From NCBI GenBank assembly GCA_963698775.1, contig CAVOSE010000029.1, positions 1 through 64,000 of the forward strand: 64,000 bases of DNA, written 5' to 3'. Position 1 is the stretch's first letter, and the number at the start of each line of letters is the position of its first letter. This DNA comes from Thiohalocapsa sp963698775. Its GTDB lineage: Bacteria; Pseudomonadota; Gammaproteobacteria; Chromatiales; Chromatiaceae. The notes under the pieces are model-generated. The model did not search any database. It was not told where the DNA came from and saw only the letters and a list, made by a program, of their open reading frames with translations. The position numbers and the translations under genes were made by a program. This document shows positions 43,286-57,147 of the stretch, piece after piece.

Positions 43286-43953
43286 CAGGACCCTGCCCGA
43301 GAGACCAGTTGATAGCCGACACCGCGCACGGTGAGGATGCGGTGTTTGCCCAGTTTCCTGCGCAAATTGTGCACGTGCACCTCAAGCGCGTTGCTTTCCA
43401 CGTCGTGCAGCCAGCCGAAGGCGGTGCCGTGCAGCCGACCGCGTGGAACCACCCGATCGGCCTCGGCAACGAGTACTTCCAGCAGCGCAAACTCCTTCGG
43501 CGATAGCAGCAAGGGGCGGTCGTTGATTTTCGCCTCGCGCCGCAGCGAGTCCATGACAAAGTCACCGACGCGAAACAGGGCCAATGACTGACCCTGCGAG
43601 CGGCGGATCAACGCACGCAACCGGGCGCCCAACTCGGCGAGGTCGCACGGTTTGACCAGGTAGTCGTCGGCCCCGGCATCAAGCCCGGATACGCGGTCTT
43701 CCAGCGCGTCGCGCGCGGTAAGGATCAGCACCGGCAAGCAAACCCCGGCTAGGCGCAGTTCGCGGATCAGCGATAGTCCATCACGATCAGGCAGACCGAG
43801 ATCGAGAATTGCGGCGTCGAAGTGCTCCTCGCGCAACGCATACGCCGCCGACTTCGCGTCCCCCACCCAGTCCGCGGTGCAGCCTTCTTGGCGGAGGCCG
43901 GCCTGTAAACCGGTACCGAGCAGCTGATCATCTTCGATGATTAAAACGCGCAA
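43285..43953 (-). CDS. OmpR-family response regulator
   Basis: A 222-residue regulator starting with TTG. Receiver: VLIIEDDQLLGTGLQAGLRQ with phospho-Asp in AAILDLGLPDRDG, Thr/Ala in VLILTARD and Lys in DDYLVKP. The winged-helix DNA-binding domain has PLLLSPKEFALLEVLV and HVHNLRRKLGKHRILTVRGV. It pairs with the adjacent kinase and is likely to control the divergent or flanking cytochrome gene. Confidence 0.92.
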   Translation of the reverse strand: MRVLIIEDDQLLGTGLQAGLRQEGCTADWVGDAKSAAYALREEHFDAAILDLGLPDRDGLSLIRELRLAGVCLPVLILTARDALEDRVSGLDAGADDYLVKPCDLAELGARLRALIRRSQGQSLALFRVGDFVMDSLRREAKINDRPLLLSPKEFALLEVLVAEADRVVPRGRLHGTAFGWLHDVESNALEVHVHNLRRKLGKHRILTVRGVGYQLVSRAGS

Positions 43954-44214
43954 CGCGGGCTCGCTGGCCAGCGAACTGAGCCGACGGTGTGGATTGTCAG
44001 GCTGTCATTGATAATCCGCATAAGAGTAAACTGAGTCTAGTCCTTGGGGGCATAAAGCGAAAGCCCGTCCTAGTTCAGGCGCAACCTGGTGGATGCGGGC
44101 CGTTCGCGTCGAAGTCTTCGTCCCGCGGGCCGACCGGTGTCTTGGTTTTCTGCTGGTCGCCGGCGCAGCCCACAGTGACCTGACGCTAACCCTCTCCAAA
44201 GCATGGAACTACCG
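43954..44214. other. intergenic region
   Basis: Nothing coding is seen. It presumably holds divergent promoters of the response regulator and the iron-sulfur protein gene. Confidence 0.4.
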
Positions 44215-44967
44215 ATGAGCAAACCCGATCGCGTCCTCGTCTTCGGCACCTGCCTGATCGATCTGGTCTATCCCCAGGCCGGGCTTGCCGCGATGCGCCT
44301 GATCGATCGCGCGGGGGTGAAGGTGCGCTTTCCCCCAGGGCAGACCTGCTGCGGGCAGCCGGCCTACAACGCGGGCTTTCGCGAGGATGCCCGTCGCGTC
44401 GGTCGCCAGCAGCTGGACGCGCTGGCCGGCGATGAGCCGGTGGTGGTGCCGTCCGCCTCCTGTGCCGGCATGCTGCGCGAGCACTATCCGCGTCTGTTCG
44501 CCGAAACAGCCGATGCGGAGCGTGCCGTTCAGCTCGCCGAGCGGGTGGTGGAGTTCTGCGATTTCCTCGACCGCATGCTCGATGTCGAACTCGTCGATCA
44601 AGGGCCGCCGATCACCGTTGCGTTGCACCAGTCCTGCTCCGCGCGGCGCGAGATGGCGGTGGCGCCGGCGGCCCTTGGGCTGCTCGGGCGGTTGGCCAAC
44701 GTCACGGTTGTGGAGCCGGACCATGCCTACGAATGCTGCGGTTTCGGCGGCACCTTTGCGGTCAAGGAGCCCGAGATCTCCGCCGCCATGGCCGCGGACA
44801 AGGCCGCCGCCGTCGCCGCCACCGGTGCCGGGATGCTGGTGAGTCAGGATTGCGGATGCCTGATGAACCTCGACGGCACCGCGCGCAAGGCCGGACTCGG
44901 TTTTCAGGTCCGGCATATCGCCGAATTCGTCTGGGAGCGGACCGCGGACAGCGCGCCGGTCGCCTAA
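44215..44967 (+). CDS. (Fe-S)-binding protein of the LutA/YkgE family
   Basis: A 250-residue protein with two CCG-domains: RFPPGQTCCGQPAYNAGF (residues 37-54) and AYECCGFGGTFAVKEPEI (about 166-183), plus ALHQSCSARREM. These CCG motifs bind an iron-sulfur cluster, as in the LutA subunit of lactate oxidation or in heterodisulfide reductase-like complexes. lutB and lutC are not next to it; the next gene faces the other way. The ATG at 44215 follows GGAA by 7 nt and is preferred to the ATG at 44203. Confidence 0.85.
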   Translation: MSKPDRVLVFGTCLIDLVYPQAGLAAMRLIDRAGVKVRFPPGQTCCGQPAYNAGFREDARRVGRQQLDALAGDEPVVVPSASCAGMLREHYPRLFAETADAERAVQLAERVVEFCDFLDRMLDVELVDQGPPITVALHQSCSARREMAVAPAALGLLGRLANVTVVEPDHAYECCGFGGTFAVKEPEISAAMAADKAAAVAATGAGMLVSQDCGCLMNLDGTARKAGLGFQVRHIAEFVWERTADSAPVA

Positions 44968-45012
44968 GCCAACATCCAGTCGTTGGTCCGGCCGCAGGTG
45001 ATGTAGGTGTTT

Positions 45013-45070
45013 GTAGGTGCGACTTTAGTCGCACGGAAGGCATCCACCGTGCGACTGAAGTCGCACCTAC
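45013..45070. repeat. inverted pair of GTAGGTGCGACT repeats
   Basis: GTAGGTGCGACTTTAGTCGC and, 36 bp away, its near-perfect inverse ending GTCGCACCTAC form a long hairpin with nested hairpins in both arms. It could act as a two-way terminator between lutA-like and the NarL-type gene. Same family as 36347-36368. Confidence 0.9.
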
Positions 45071-45167
45071 ATCGCATCAGCAATATTCGGTTTTATAAAG
45101 AGTTTAGACGCGATCCACCGGGCGTCAGGCATCAGCTTTACCCTGCGTAGCGTCGGTCGCGGGCAGC

Positions 45168-45806
45168 TCAATCGGTGCTGACCAGGCCAGCGCGAATCGC
45201 GAATTTGACCAACCCCACCAGGTTGTCGATGCCAAGTTTTAGCATCAGGCGGCTGCGGTGGGTCTCCACCGTCTTGGCGCTGATGCCAAGTTCTCGTGCG
45301 ATCTCCTTGGTGCGCTGCCCCTGAGCTAGGCGGCATAGCACCTCGCGCTCGCGCTCGGTGAGCCGGCCCTGATCCAACTCGGCACAGCGTTGCGGATGCG
45401 GCGCCTGTGACTCAGACAGTGCCGGACTGATGAAGGTCTCGCCCCGCAGCACTGCATGGATGGCCTGTTCCAATTGCGCACCGGCCTCGTTCTTCAGCAC
45501 ATAGGCGTCGGCGCCGGCATCGAACATCCGCTGGCGGTAATGCAGGTCGCCGTACATCGACAGCGCGATGATGCGGGTGTCCGGGGAGACGCCGCGGATG
45601 CCCTCGGCGGCCTCGATGCCGCTGACGCCGGGCATGGCGACATCGAGCACCGCAAGGTCGGGCTTGTGCTCGTCGGCGAGGCGGATGGCCTCGGCGCCGT
45701 CGCCGGCCGTCGCCACGATGCGCCAGCCCGGTTGCCGCGCAAGCAGCACGGCCAGCCCCTCGCGGAACAGCGCGTGATCGTCGCAGAGGAGTATCTTTAA
45801 GTCCAT
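45168..45806 (-). CDS. NarL/FixJ-family response regulator
   Basis: A 212-residue regulator: receiver ILLCDDHALFREGLAVLLAR with phospho-Asp in DLAVLDVAMPGVSG, then IALSMYGDL and DAYVLKNEAG; LuxR-type helix-turn-helix GRLTEREREVLCRLAQGQRT, then KEIARELGISAKTVETHRSR. It is downstream of a NarX-type kinase in the same direction and probably its partner, although a hexamer repeat region separates them. Confidence 0.92.
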   Translation of the reverse strand: MDLKILLCDDHALFREGLAVLLARQPGWRIVATAGDGAEAIRLADEHKPDLAVLDVAMPGVSGIEAAEGIRGVSPDTRIIALSMYGDLHYRQRMFDAGADAYVLKNEAGAQLEQAIHAVLRGETFISPALSESQAPHPQRCAELDQGRLTEREREVLCRLAQGQRTKEIARELGISAKTVETHRSRLMLKLGIDNLVGLVKFAIRAGLVSTD

Positions 45807-45866
45807 GGGCAGAGATTTGCGTGTAACGAGTTTCGAGAGTCGCCTTGCAAGAGTCGTCGTCTAGAA

Positions 45867-46098
<232 letters not shown>

Positions 46099-46196
46099 TT
46101 GAGCCTCGCCAGTCCGATACCGCGTCGAAACTGGACTTGTCCGCAAACATTTGGTGCCCTCAAGCAATCTTCGCGCGTCCAATGGCTTCTCGCCAA

Positions 46197-47564
46197 TCAC
46201 CATGAAGGTCGTAGCTCTGGCAACGGCAGGTGGATTACGAGCAACGCCCCACTGACGGCGGATTGGATCTCCAATCTACCGCCGAGCAGTTGCAGCCGTT
46301 CGCGCGCGCTGTAGAGCCCGTAGCCCCCGCCCGCCGCGCCGTTGTCGACGGCTGCGTTGGTTGCGGCGAAGCCGCGGCCGTTGTCTTGCACCGTCAGCGT
46401 CAGCCCGTCGGCATCAGCCGCCAACCGGATCATGCCCCTGGTCGCACCGGAATGCTTGATCAAGTTGTACACCAGCTCTCGGGCACATTGGAACAAAATG
46501 ACGGACTGCTGGCGGCTCAGTGTCGGCAGCTCGACATCGGCCGCATAGCGCAGATCGATGCCCCAACGCTCGCGGGTGTTCCCGGCGAGCCAGTCCAGTG
46601 CGGCGGATAACCCGCGCTTGTGCAGCACCGGCGGGCTCAGCTCGAACTGCAGCGTACGCAGTTCGCCGATGGCCTCGCGCATCAGTTCGCTGCCGGCAGC
46701 GCGCTGTTGCGCGGCCTCTTCGCGGCTGTCGGCGTCGTTATCGCCTTCCGCGGCGGCGTCGATCTGCATCTGCGCCAACGCCAGCTTCTGCATTGGTCCG
46801 TCATGCAGTTCGGCGGCCAGGCGCGCCTTTTCGGTCTCTTCCAGCAAGGATAAATCCGTCGCCAGGCGCTGCAGCGTGGTATTGGCTCGGTCGAGCGCAG
46901 TCTCGCGTTGCTCGATCTGCGCCAGCATCTGGTTGAAGCCTTGCACCAGGGTGCCGATCTCGCGCTCGGCCCGCGGGACAGGCACCCGCAGCGAAAAATC
47001 CTGTCGCTCCGACACCGCGCGGGTGGCGTCGACCAGTTCCAGGATCGGCCGGGCGATACGTCGCTGCAGCCAAAGCGCCAGCAGCAGGGCGGTGGCCAAG
47101 GTCAGCAGCGCCAGCACGGATGCCAGCCAGGCATAGTTGCGGCTTTGCCGCGCCAATTCGTCCAGCCGTACGTCCAGCACCAGCCGTCCGACCGGGCGCT
47201 GGTCGAACCGCAACAGGTGCTCGATCGCGACCGTCGGGGCGTGGCTCGGCGACGTCTCCGGCGGCCGTTGCCAGCGCGCGAAGGCGGCGTCCTTGGCGTC
47301 ATAGAGCGTCGCCGAGCGTACCTGGTATTCACGCGTCAGCGTGGCCAGGTTGCGCTCGGCGCTCTGCGGGCTGTCGAATACCAGCGACGAAACGCAGTTT
47401 TCACCGACTACAGCTGCCAGCACTTGCAGGTCGCGCAGCATGTGATCGCGGAACAGCCGCAGGTCCATCAAGGCCGACAGGCCGGTTGCGATGGCCAGCG
47501 TTAGCAGCGTCATCGACATCAGTGCCAGCATTAGGCGGGTGCGGATGGAGCGGGGCCGCCTCAT
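46197..47564 (-). CDS. CHASE8-HAMP sensor histidine kinase (HisKA_3, NarX-type)
   Basis: A 455-residue kinase: membrane helices at about 12-32 and 145-165, periplasmic domain LQVLAAVVGENCVSSLVFDS, HAMP (RIARPILELVDATRAVSER), then RLAAELHDGPMQKLALAQMQ with the phospho-His, and HATPase with QCARELVYNLIKHSGATRGM, DNGRGFA and GGGYGLYSARERLQLLGGRL. The family phosphorylates a NarL-type regulator. Its sensor half is paralogous to the partial gene at 1-1091. It overlaps the upstream YfiR-like gene by 4 nt (ATGA), suggesting a receptor to YfiR to kinase relay. Confidence 0.92.
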   Translation of the reverse strand: MRRPRSIRTRLMLALMSMTLLTLAIATGLSALMDLRLFRDHMLRDLQVLAAVVGENCVSSLVFDSPQSAERNLATLTREYQVRSATLYDAKDAAFARWQRPPETSPSHAPTVAIEHLLRFDQRPVGRLVLDVRLDELARQSRNYAWLASVLALLTLATALLLALWLQRRIARPILELVDATRAVSERQDFSLRVPVPRAEREIGTLVQGFNQMLAQIEQRETALDRANTTLQRLATDLSLLEETEKARLAAELHDGPMQKLALAQMQIDAAAEGDNDADSREEAAQQRAAGSELMREAIGELRTLQFELSPPVLHKRGLSAALDWLAGNTRERWGIDLRYAADVELPTLSRQQSVILFQCARELVYNLIKHSGATRGMIRLAADADGLTLTVQDNGRGFAATNAAVDNGAAGGGYGLYSARERLQLLGGRLEIQSAVSGALLVIHLPLPELRPSW

Positions 47565-48119
47565 CGCACGATCTCCGCCACGTCGTAGAGCTGCGCCGAG
47601 ACCTGGAGCTGCCGGCCCGCGAGCGCCTTCGGATTGATCTCGAATCGCAGTCGCCGGCTATCGCCGAGGATGTCCGGGGCGAGGAAGAAATTGATGGCCG
47701 CGCCGCGCTTGGCGAACCCAGGACTGTCACCGACCAACAACACCGGCTTGCCCTCGGTGCGCGTGCGCAGGCGCGACAGCTGGTCCGCCGCCGCGGCACC
47801 GATGAAAAGAATCTGCGCGCCATCGACTTGGTCGCCGCTGGTCACGCTCCGCACCCGAATCGGCCGCCCCTGAACCTGTTTGTCCGGCCGCTCGAGCGCG
47901 CGCAGGGCACGCGCCAGGGCCGGATCGGCGACCACGGCGATGTCGAAGTGCTCGCCCAGGCTCGTCGCCGGCCATTCGATGAAGCGGGTGAAGTTGTACA
48001 GGTAGGCGACCTTGAGCCCCTGTTCCAGGTCGTCGGCCGCAAGGCCTGAGCGCCAGGGCAGCGAGCAGGGCGAGCGCCAGCAGCAGCCAGGCGGCGGCGC
48101 GATGGCGGGGAGCGGTCAT
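47561..48119 (-). pseudogene. YfiR-like (DUF4154) protein with one-base frameshift after the signal peptide
   Basis: The ATG at 48119 gives a signal peptide (MTAPRHRAAAWLLLALALLA). The mature domain, LEQGLKVAYLYNFTRFIEWP, VADPALARALRALERPDKQV, QILFIGAAAADQLSRLRTRT, KPVLLVGDSPGFAKRGAAIN and LQVSAQLYDVAEIVR, is in the next frame. The change lies at about 48030-48060, and a single base explains it. The mature domain has no start codon of its own with a signal peptide. It may be a true pseudogene or a sequencing error; the domain itself is intact. The operon order (receptor, YfiR, sensor) matches the left-edge module. Confidence 0.8.
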
Positions 48120-48318
48120 GCGCTCATGGCCCAGGCTCGCCTGTCTTGGAACGGCGTTGTTTCGCGCGGTGTCGCATGCTGTAATTGGCGTGTAGGAGCA
48201 GGTTTCAACGGCCATGAGCCGAATGTTTTTTAGCGCCCGGCAGGCTCGGTACGGTTGCGGATGCCGCGCTGACCAGTAACGCTTCGCCTAACGTCCCTTG
48301 GATCTTCGGATACTCCAA

Positions 48319-48651
48319 ATGCAAACGCCTCTGCATGCGATCGAAGCGATGCTGCCGCGGCTTTCTCTCCAAGAGAAGGCGCAACTGCTGGAACAGATCG
48401 TCTTCGACCTTTCTGGTGCCACGCCCGGCATTGAGAAGGCGCCTAATATCTGTGGCGGAGAAGCACGAGTCGCCAACACGCGCATTCCCGTTTGGGTGTT
48501 GGTTCAGGCGCGCCGCCTGGGTGTCACCGAAGCGGAACTGCTCGCGATCTATCCGACGCTGCGAGCCGAAGATCTGTCGAGCGCCTGGCGTTACGAACGG
48601 GCGCAGCATGCCGAAATCGAGCATGCGATCGCTGAGAACGAGGAAATCTAA
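48319..48651 (+). CDS. DUF433 antitoxin-like protein
   Basis: A 110-residue protein with an N-terminal helix (AMLPRLSLQEKAQLLEQIVF) and a DUF433 helix-turn-helix: GEARVANTRIPVWVLVQARR then LGVTEAELLAIYPTLRAEDL. DUF433 proteins are the antitoxins of DUF5615 PIN toxins, but no such toxin follows. The ATG at 48319 is the first in a context matching the family start. It is on the opposite strand to the surrounding genes and abuts a truncated YoeB-like toxin. Confidence 0.75.
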   Translation: MQTPLHAIEAMLPRLSLQEKAQLLEQIVFDLSGATPGIEKAPNICGGEARVANTRIPVWVLVQARRLGVTEAELLAIYPTLRAEDLSSAWRYERAQHAEIEHAIAENEEI

Positions 48652-48679
48652 GAGGGGCCTGAACCGGAGCGGTTGACTT

Positions 48680-48748
48680 TGGGCCTGATGCAGCGAGCTT
48701 TTTTGCGTCCTTTTGCGCTTGTTTGGTATACACCAAGCGCCAACTCAC
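48680..48748 (-). pseudogene. YoeB/Txe-type toxin, 5' remnant
   Basis: The first 23 codons (SWRLVYTKQAQKDAKKLAAS) are the standard YoeB/Txe start, with a GTG overlapping the antitoxin stop (GTGA). The remainder is absent: similarity ends at about 48680, where the DUF433 gene region begins. The toxin is therefore dead while its antitoxin gene is whole. Confidence 0.8.
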
Positions 48749-48987
48749 CAGTCGACATCCTTGCGGCAGTCGGTCGTTGGCGTCTTCATGCCTGCTTGTA
48801 TCGATTCACGCATTCCCGGAACGGAGAGCAGGTGCAGGGTCTCGGTGATTGCTCGCCAGTCCTCTTCTGCAATCAAGACGGCGCTGGCCCTTTTGCCCTT
48901 GATGATGACCGGTTCATGTGACGTCGCTGCTTCGTCGATCAGGCTGTAGAGCCTGGTCCTCGCCTCCGTTGCGTTGAGGATGGTCAT
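48745..48987 (-). CDS. YefM/Phd-type antitoxin
   Basis: An 80-residue antitoxin: TILNATEARTRLYSLIDEAA, SHEPVIIKGKRASAVLIAEE, DWRAITETLHLLSVPGMRES. The N-terminal part binds DNA and the C-terminal helix inhibits YoeB. The ATG at 48987 matches the family start. It now stands without a functional toxin. Confidence 0.88.
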   Translation of the reverse strand: MTILNATEARTRLYSLIDEAATSHEPVIIKGKRASAVLIAEEDWRAITETLHLLSVPGMRESIQAGMKTPTTDCRKDVDW

Positions 48988-49057
48988 AATGGTCTTGCTC
49001 GTTGGAAAATGTACGGGAAAACGTACGCTAGTTTTCGGTGTAACGCGCGTTGCGGCG

Positions 49058-51181
49058 TCAAAACTCATAGCCCACGGTCGCCGTCAACGTCCGCCCCGGC
49101 CCGATCAGCCCGCGGTCGAGATCGGTCAATTCGTTGGCGGGGTAGCGGTTGTCGCTGTCGAGCAGGTTCGATAGGTTCAGCGCCGCATAGGGGCCGGGCG
49201 CGTTTGGGTGTCCCCCCGGATTCCAGCGCAGGTTCAGCCCGATATTCCAATAGCCCGGCACCTGCTCGCCGATGCGCTCCACAACGCCTTGCGCGGGTCC
49301 GGTGACGAAGTCCCAGTCCGCCTCCATCGCGTCGACATACTGGGCATAGGCGGCATAGGTGAAGGCGCCGTGACTGTAGTCGGCCTTGAGCTTGGCGAGC
49401 AGGGCGGGGGAGTAGCCGGGGTCGATGTCGCTGCGTTGGTCCTCGGTCTGCTGCCAGGTCAGGCTCGCCGACAGGTTCAGCGCCGGCAGCGGTCGGGCAT
49501 CGGCGATCAACTCCAGTCCGCGCGTGAGCCAGCGGCCGCTGTTGTCGTCAACCGAGGCGTAGTCGCCGGTCTCGGTGTCGAGTACCTGAATGGTACGCGC
49601 GATGTTGTTGGTGCGGTTCTGGAACAGGCTCCCACTCAGCATCCAGCGCGGGCGCGTCAGGGTGGCGTTGAGTTCCAGGGTCTGGATTTGCTCCAGTTCG
49701 GCGAAAGCGCTGTCTCCGCTGTCTTGGGATGCGGTGGCCCAGATCAGCTTGACGACCTGATCCGCGCTCGGGCTCCACAACAGCGCCAGGCGACCGTTGA
49801 GCTGGTGGTCGTCATCCGAGCGCAGTGTCCTGTTGGTGACCGTACCCGTGTCCCGGTCGACGCGCTCGCTGCGATAGGCCGCTGGCAACAGAGTCAGCCG
49901 GGCGCCGGCGACCAACCGCAGACGCGGGTCGAACTGCCAGCTGGTCTCGGCGAACAGGTCCTGCATGCTGTAGCCGTCGAGCCTGTCCGTGATGTCGATC
50001 ACGGGTTGAAAGCCGACCCGGTTGCGCAGTCCGTCGATACGCAGTAGGCGATAACCGAACAGCGCGTCGATCTGGCGCCGCGGGCGCCAGTGCAGATCCG
50101 CCTCGAGTTCCGAGCGGCGAGAGGTCTGATATTGATCACCGTCGAGCTCGGCGAGCAGAAAGTCCGCCTGATAGACGTCGTAGTGCTCTTGGCTGTGGGT
50201 GCCGGTGACGCGCAGCCCAAGCTTGTCGCTAAAGCGATGCGCCCAGCCCAGCGATGCGTGCCAGGTGTCGAGCCGAATGCGGGTGCCGTCGTCGAAGGCC
50301 GGTGTAAAGGCATAGATGCCGTAGTCGCGCCGCGTCCAGCGCAGATCGGTACTGAGGTCGCGCCAGCGCCCCGAGAACTCCAGGCTCGCCTCCTGCTGCT
50401 CCATGTCGCCGTCCATGTCCCGATGCATGGCCGGGTCCAAGCCGGCGAGCTGTGCCGGGCTCATCATGTCGGCGTAGCTGCCGGTCAGGCCGTCGTCTTT
50501 GCGTGCGCCGGCGTTCAGTACCCAGTTAGCGTCGTCGCTGGCCTGACCGACGCGCGCGAACAGCCCGCCCGTGTCGCGGGTGCCGACGCTCAGCGATGCT
50601 CGTGAGCCGTTGGCGCCGATGTCGTTGGTGACAATATTGACCACGCCCTGAAAGGCGTTGTTACCGTAGATCACCGACATCGGCCCGCGGATGATCTCGA
50701 TGCGGTCGATGGCCTCGACTGGCACGTTCAACCGCGCGATCTCCGGCACCGTCAGGGTCTTCTGTCGGGACGGATGCTGCGCGATGCCGTTGACCAGGAA
50801 CTGCACCCCGCCGCCGACCGCGCCGCGGGTGCCGATGAAGCGATCCTCGGTGTTGTCGAGCAGGAAGAAGCCCGGCACATGGCGCAGCAGGTCTTCCAGC
50901 GTCTGCCAGCCGTAGCGGGCGATCTCGTCGCGGGTGACGATGGTGACGCTGGCGGGGATGTTGCGGATCTCCTCCTCGCGCTTGCCGGCGGAGCGGATCT
51001 GCACTTGCAGCAGGTCCTCGAACGGCAGTTGCAGCAGGTCGTCGACCGCGGGCGTTGCGGCCCGCGCGCGCTGCGCGCCCGCGGTCGCCAGCAGGGCACA
51101 CAGGGCCAACGAGCACAGGGTCCGACCCGGCGCACAGGCCCTTGGGGTGGACGGGCCCGGTCGTCCCGGTCTCATCGGCAT
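49058..51181 (-). CDS. TonB-dependent outer-membrane receptor
   Basis: A 707-residue receptor paralogous to 3952-6018: DDLLQLPFEDLLQVQIRSAG (the TonB-box-like start), IRNIPASVTIVTRDEIARYG, LLRHVPGFFLLDN, VNGIAQHPSRQ, VEAIDRIEIIRGPMSVIYGN and AFQGVVNIVTNDIG, and a barrel ending TATVGYEF. Signal peptide residues 20-42. The two proteins share plug order, the ASVTI..TR.EI..YGW string and the barrel end. It precedes the YfiR-like and sensor genes, separated by invading toxin-antitoxin fragments. The start used is the first ATG of the signal peptide (51181). Confidence 0.92.
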   Translation of the reverse strand: MPMRPGRPGPSTPRACAPGRTLCSLALCALLATAGAQRARAATPAVDDLLQLPFEDLLQVQIRSAGKREEEIRNIPASVTIVTRDEIARYGWQTLEDLLRHVPGFFLLDNTEDRFIGTRGAVGGGVQFLVNGIAQHPSRQKTLTVPEIARLNVPVEAIDRIEIIRGPMSVIYGNNAFQGVVNIVTNDIGANGSRASLSVGTRDTGGLFARVGQASDDANWVLNAGARKDDGLTGSYADMMSPAQLAGLDPAMHRDMDGDMEQQEASLEFSGRWRDLSTDLRWTRRDYGIYAFTPAFDDGTRIRLDTWHASLGWAHRFSDKLGLRVTGTHSQEHYDVYQADFLLAELDGDQYQTSRRSELEADLHWRPRRQIDALFGYRLLRIDGLRNRVGFQPVIDITDRLDGYSMQDLFAETSWQFDPRLRLVAGARLTLLPAAYRSERVDRDTGTVTNRTLRSDDDHQLNGRLALLWSPSADQVVKLIWATASQDSGDSAFAELEQIQTLELNATLTRPRWMLSGSLFQNRTNNIARTIQVLDTETGDYASVDDNSGRWLTRGLELIADARPLPALNLSASLTWQQTEDQRSDIDPGYSPALLAKLKADYSHGAFTYAAYAQYVDAMEADWDFVTGPAQGVVERIGEQVPGYWNIGLNLRWNPGGHPNAPGPYAALNLSNLLDSDNRYPANELTDLDRGLIGPGRTLTATVGYEF

Positions 51182-51237
51182 TGCGTTCGATTCGACTCGG
51201 GGGCACGCTTGTCGAACGCTGTGATTGTCTCGGCTAA

Positions 51238-51444
51238 TCACAGTTTCCAGTTGGTACCGCCGAAGCGCACGGGCTTGGTGCCTTTGAACCATTTCGACGC
51301 TTCCGTTGCCCACAAGCAATAGCGATAGCGTGCCTCGGTGGTCGGCGCGACCAGCTGGGGGCTGCGTTCCGCCGGCGATTGCACCCAGCCGGTCTCGGTC
51401 AGGCGCCGAAACGCGGCGCGGTCATCCGCGGTCAGTCTTGCCAT
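51238..51444 (-). CDS. hypothetical protein (68 aa)
   Basis: The start overlaps the 3' end of the nucleotidyltransferase gene by 23 nt. It has ARLTADDRAAFRRLTETGWV followed by YCLWATEASKWFKGTKPVRF. The arrangement of a small coupled gene after a nucleotidyltransferase suggests a toxin-antitoxin-like pair, but the family is unknown to me. Confidence 0.5.
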   Translation of the reverse strand: MARLTADDRAAFRRLTETGWVQSPAERSPQLVAPTTEARYRYCLWATEASKWFKGTKPVRFGGTNWKL

Positions 51445-51985
51445 ACCAGCCTCGCATTCGTTCTAGTTCCGACCGCAACCCGAAGATATCGAGGTAGTCG
51501 GTCATCAGCGCCCAATCCAGTCTGTTGCCATTTTGCGCCGACAGCTCGATCAAGAGCCGGATGTCTGCCCAGTCCGAAGCCGCCCGTTGCTCATCGTTAA
51601 CCGCTGCCTGAATCTTCAAGCCAACGATATCCTCGGTCTGGACCACCGGGAGGGTCAACCCTTCGGCGATTTCGATGCGCTCCGCACGCGCCAGCATGCT
51701 GAGACTGGGTCCGCGGAACGCATGTAACAGATCGATGCGTCCCAGCGCAGCTTGCACCGCAGTGTAGTGGGACACGTTGTCGCTGTGAAAGACACGCCGA
51801 TACCCGGCACCAGTCAGGATGCGGTCGGCGCGATCGAGATCCTTGAGCATCAGGATGAAATCCAGATCCACCGTGGCGCGCTGGACGCCCCGCAACGCCA
51901 TCGCAAACCCACCGATCAAGGCGTAGCGAACCCGCGCCGCGTCCAGCGCCCCACCGACCTGTCGAATCACCGCAAGGAAGTCCAT
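51422..51985 (-). CDS. nucleotidyltransferase of the AbiEii/MNT type
   Basis: A 187-residue protein with the nucleotidyltransferase signature: MDFLAVIRQVGGALDAARVR, YALIGGFAMALRGVQRATVD and LDFILMLKDLDRADRIL (GG...DxD). The N-terminal GGFAM...DLDF fits the MNT/AbiEii group used as toxins or tRNA-modifying antitoxins. The ATG at 51985 follows AGAGG by 8 nt. A 92-bp remnant of a close relative lies at 58946-59037. Confidence 0.82.
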   Translation of the reverse strand: MDFLAVIRQVGGALDAARVRYALIGGFAMALRGVQRATVDLDFILMLKDLDRADRILTGAGYRRVFHSDNVSHYTAVQAALGRIDLLHAFRGPSLSMLARAERIEIAEGLTLPVVQTEDIVGLKIQAAVNDEQRAASDWADIRLLIELSAQNGNRLDWALMTDYLDIFGLRSELERMRGWYGKTDRG

Positions 51986-52274
51986 CTCTGCCTCTCGTAT
52001 TGCGGATGGTGAGCGCGTTATCGCCGCCAAAACCTGACTCTTCGGCAAGCATTGGGTAGCATTAAAGAGTTTACTCGGCTCGTCGCAGCCAAGCGACGTG
52101 CGTTTGGTTGCAACTGCGCTGGTCTGCGTTGATCTCCTGTATTGCGCCGAAGCATTCTGGGGATGTCGAGCAGGCCGAACAGGAAGCCGCCGACCACGGC
52201 GACCGCCTGAGCGCACACGCCCCCGCCCTAGCCGCTACACGGAGGCCAAGCGCGCCTACGGAGCCCCGTCATGA

Positions 52275-52402
52275 TGTTGATCTTGGGGCCCACGGTGGGG
52301 CCGAGATCGGCATAGAGGATCTCGCCAGGTTTCATGCGACAGTCCGTCGCGTCCCAGTCCGGTGCATCGGCCGTGGATGCCTCCCGGTAGGCCGATTCTA
52401 GT
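52275..52402 (-). pseudogene. mazEF remnant
   Basis: These bases match 3490-3620 (antitoxin end and toxin start) with scattered differences and a deletion of 9 bases in the CGTCGCCGACCG segment. Only the toxin's first about 20 codons (MKPGEILYADLGPTVGPK) survive. A REP unit follows it. Confidence 0.75.
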
Positions 52403-52405
52403 CCC

Positions 52406-52440
52406 GCAGGGTGCGGCGAGCGCGGCGAACCGCACCGGTC
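52406..52440. repeat. REP unit
   Basis: GCAGGGTGCGGCGAGCGCGG then CGAACCGCACC: the same family as 6093-6330, more than 45 kb from the transposase. Confidence 0.85.
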
Positions 52441-52470
52441 GAGGCAACGGAAAAGGGGTTCAGATCGATA

Positions 52471-57147
<4,677 letters not shown>

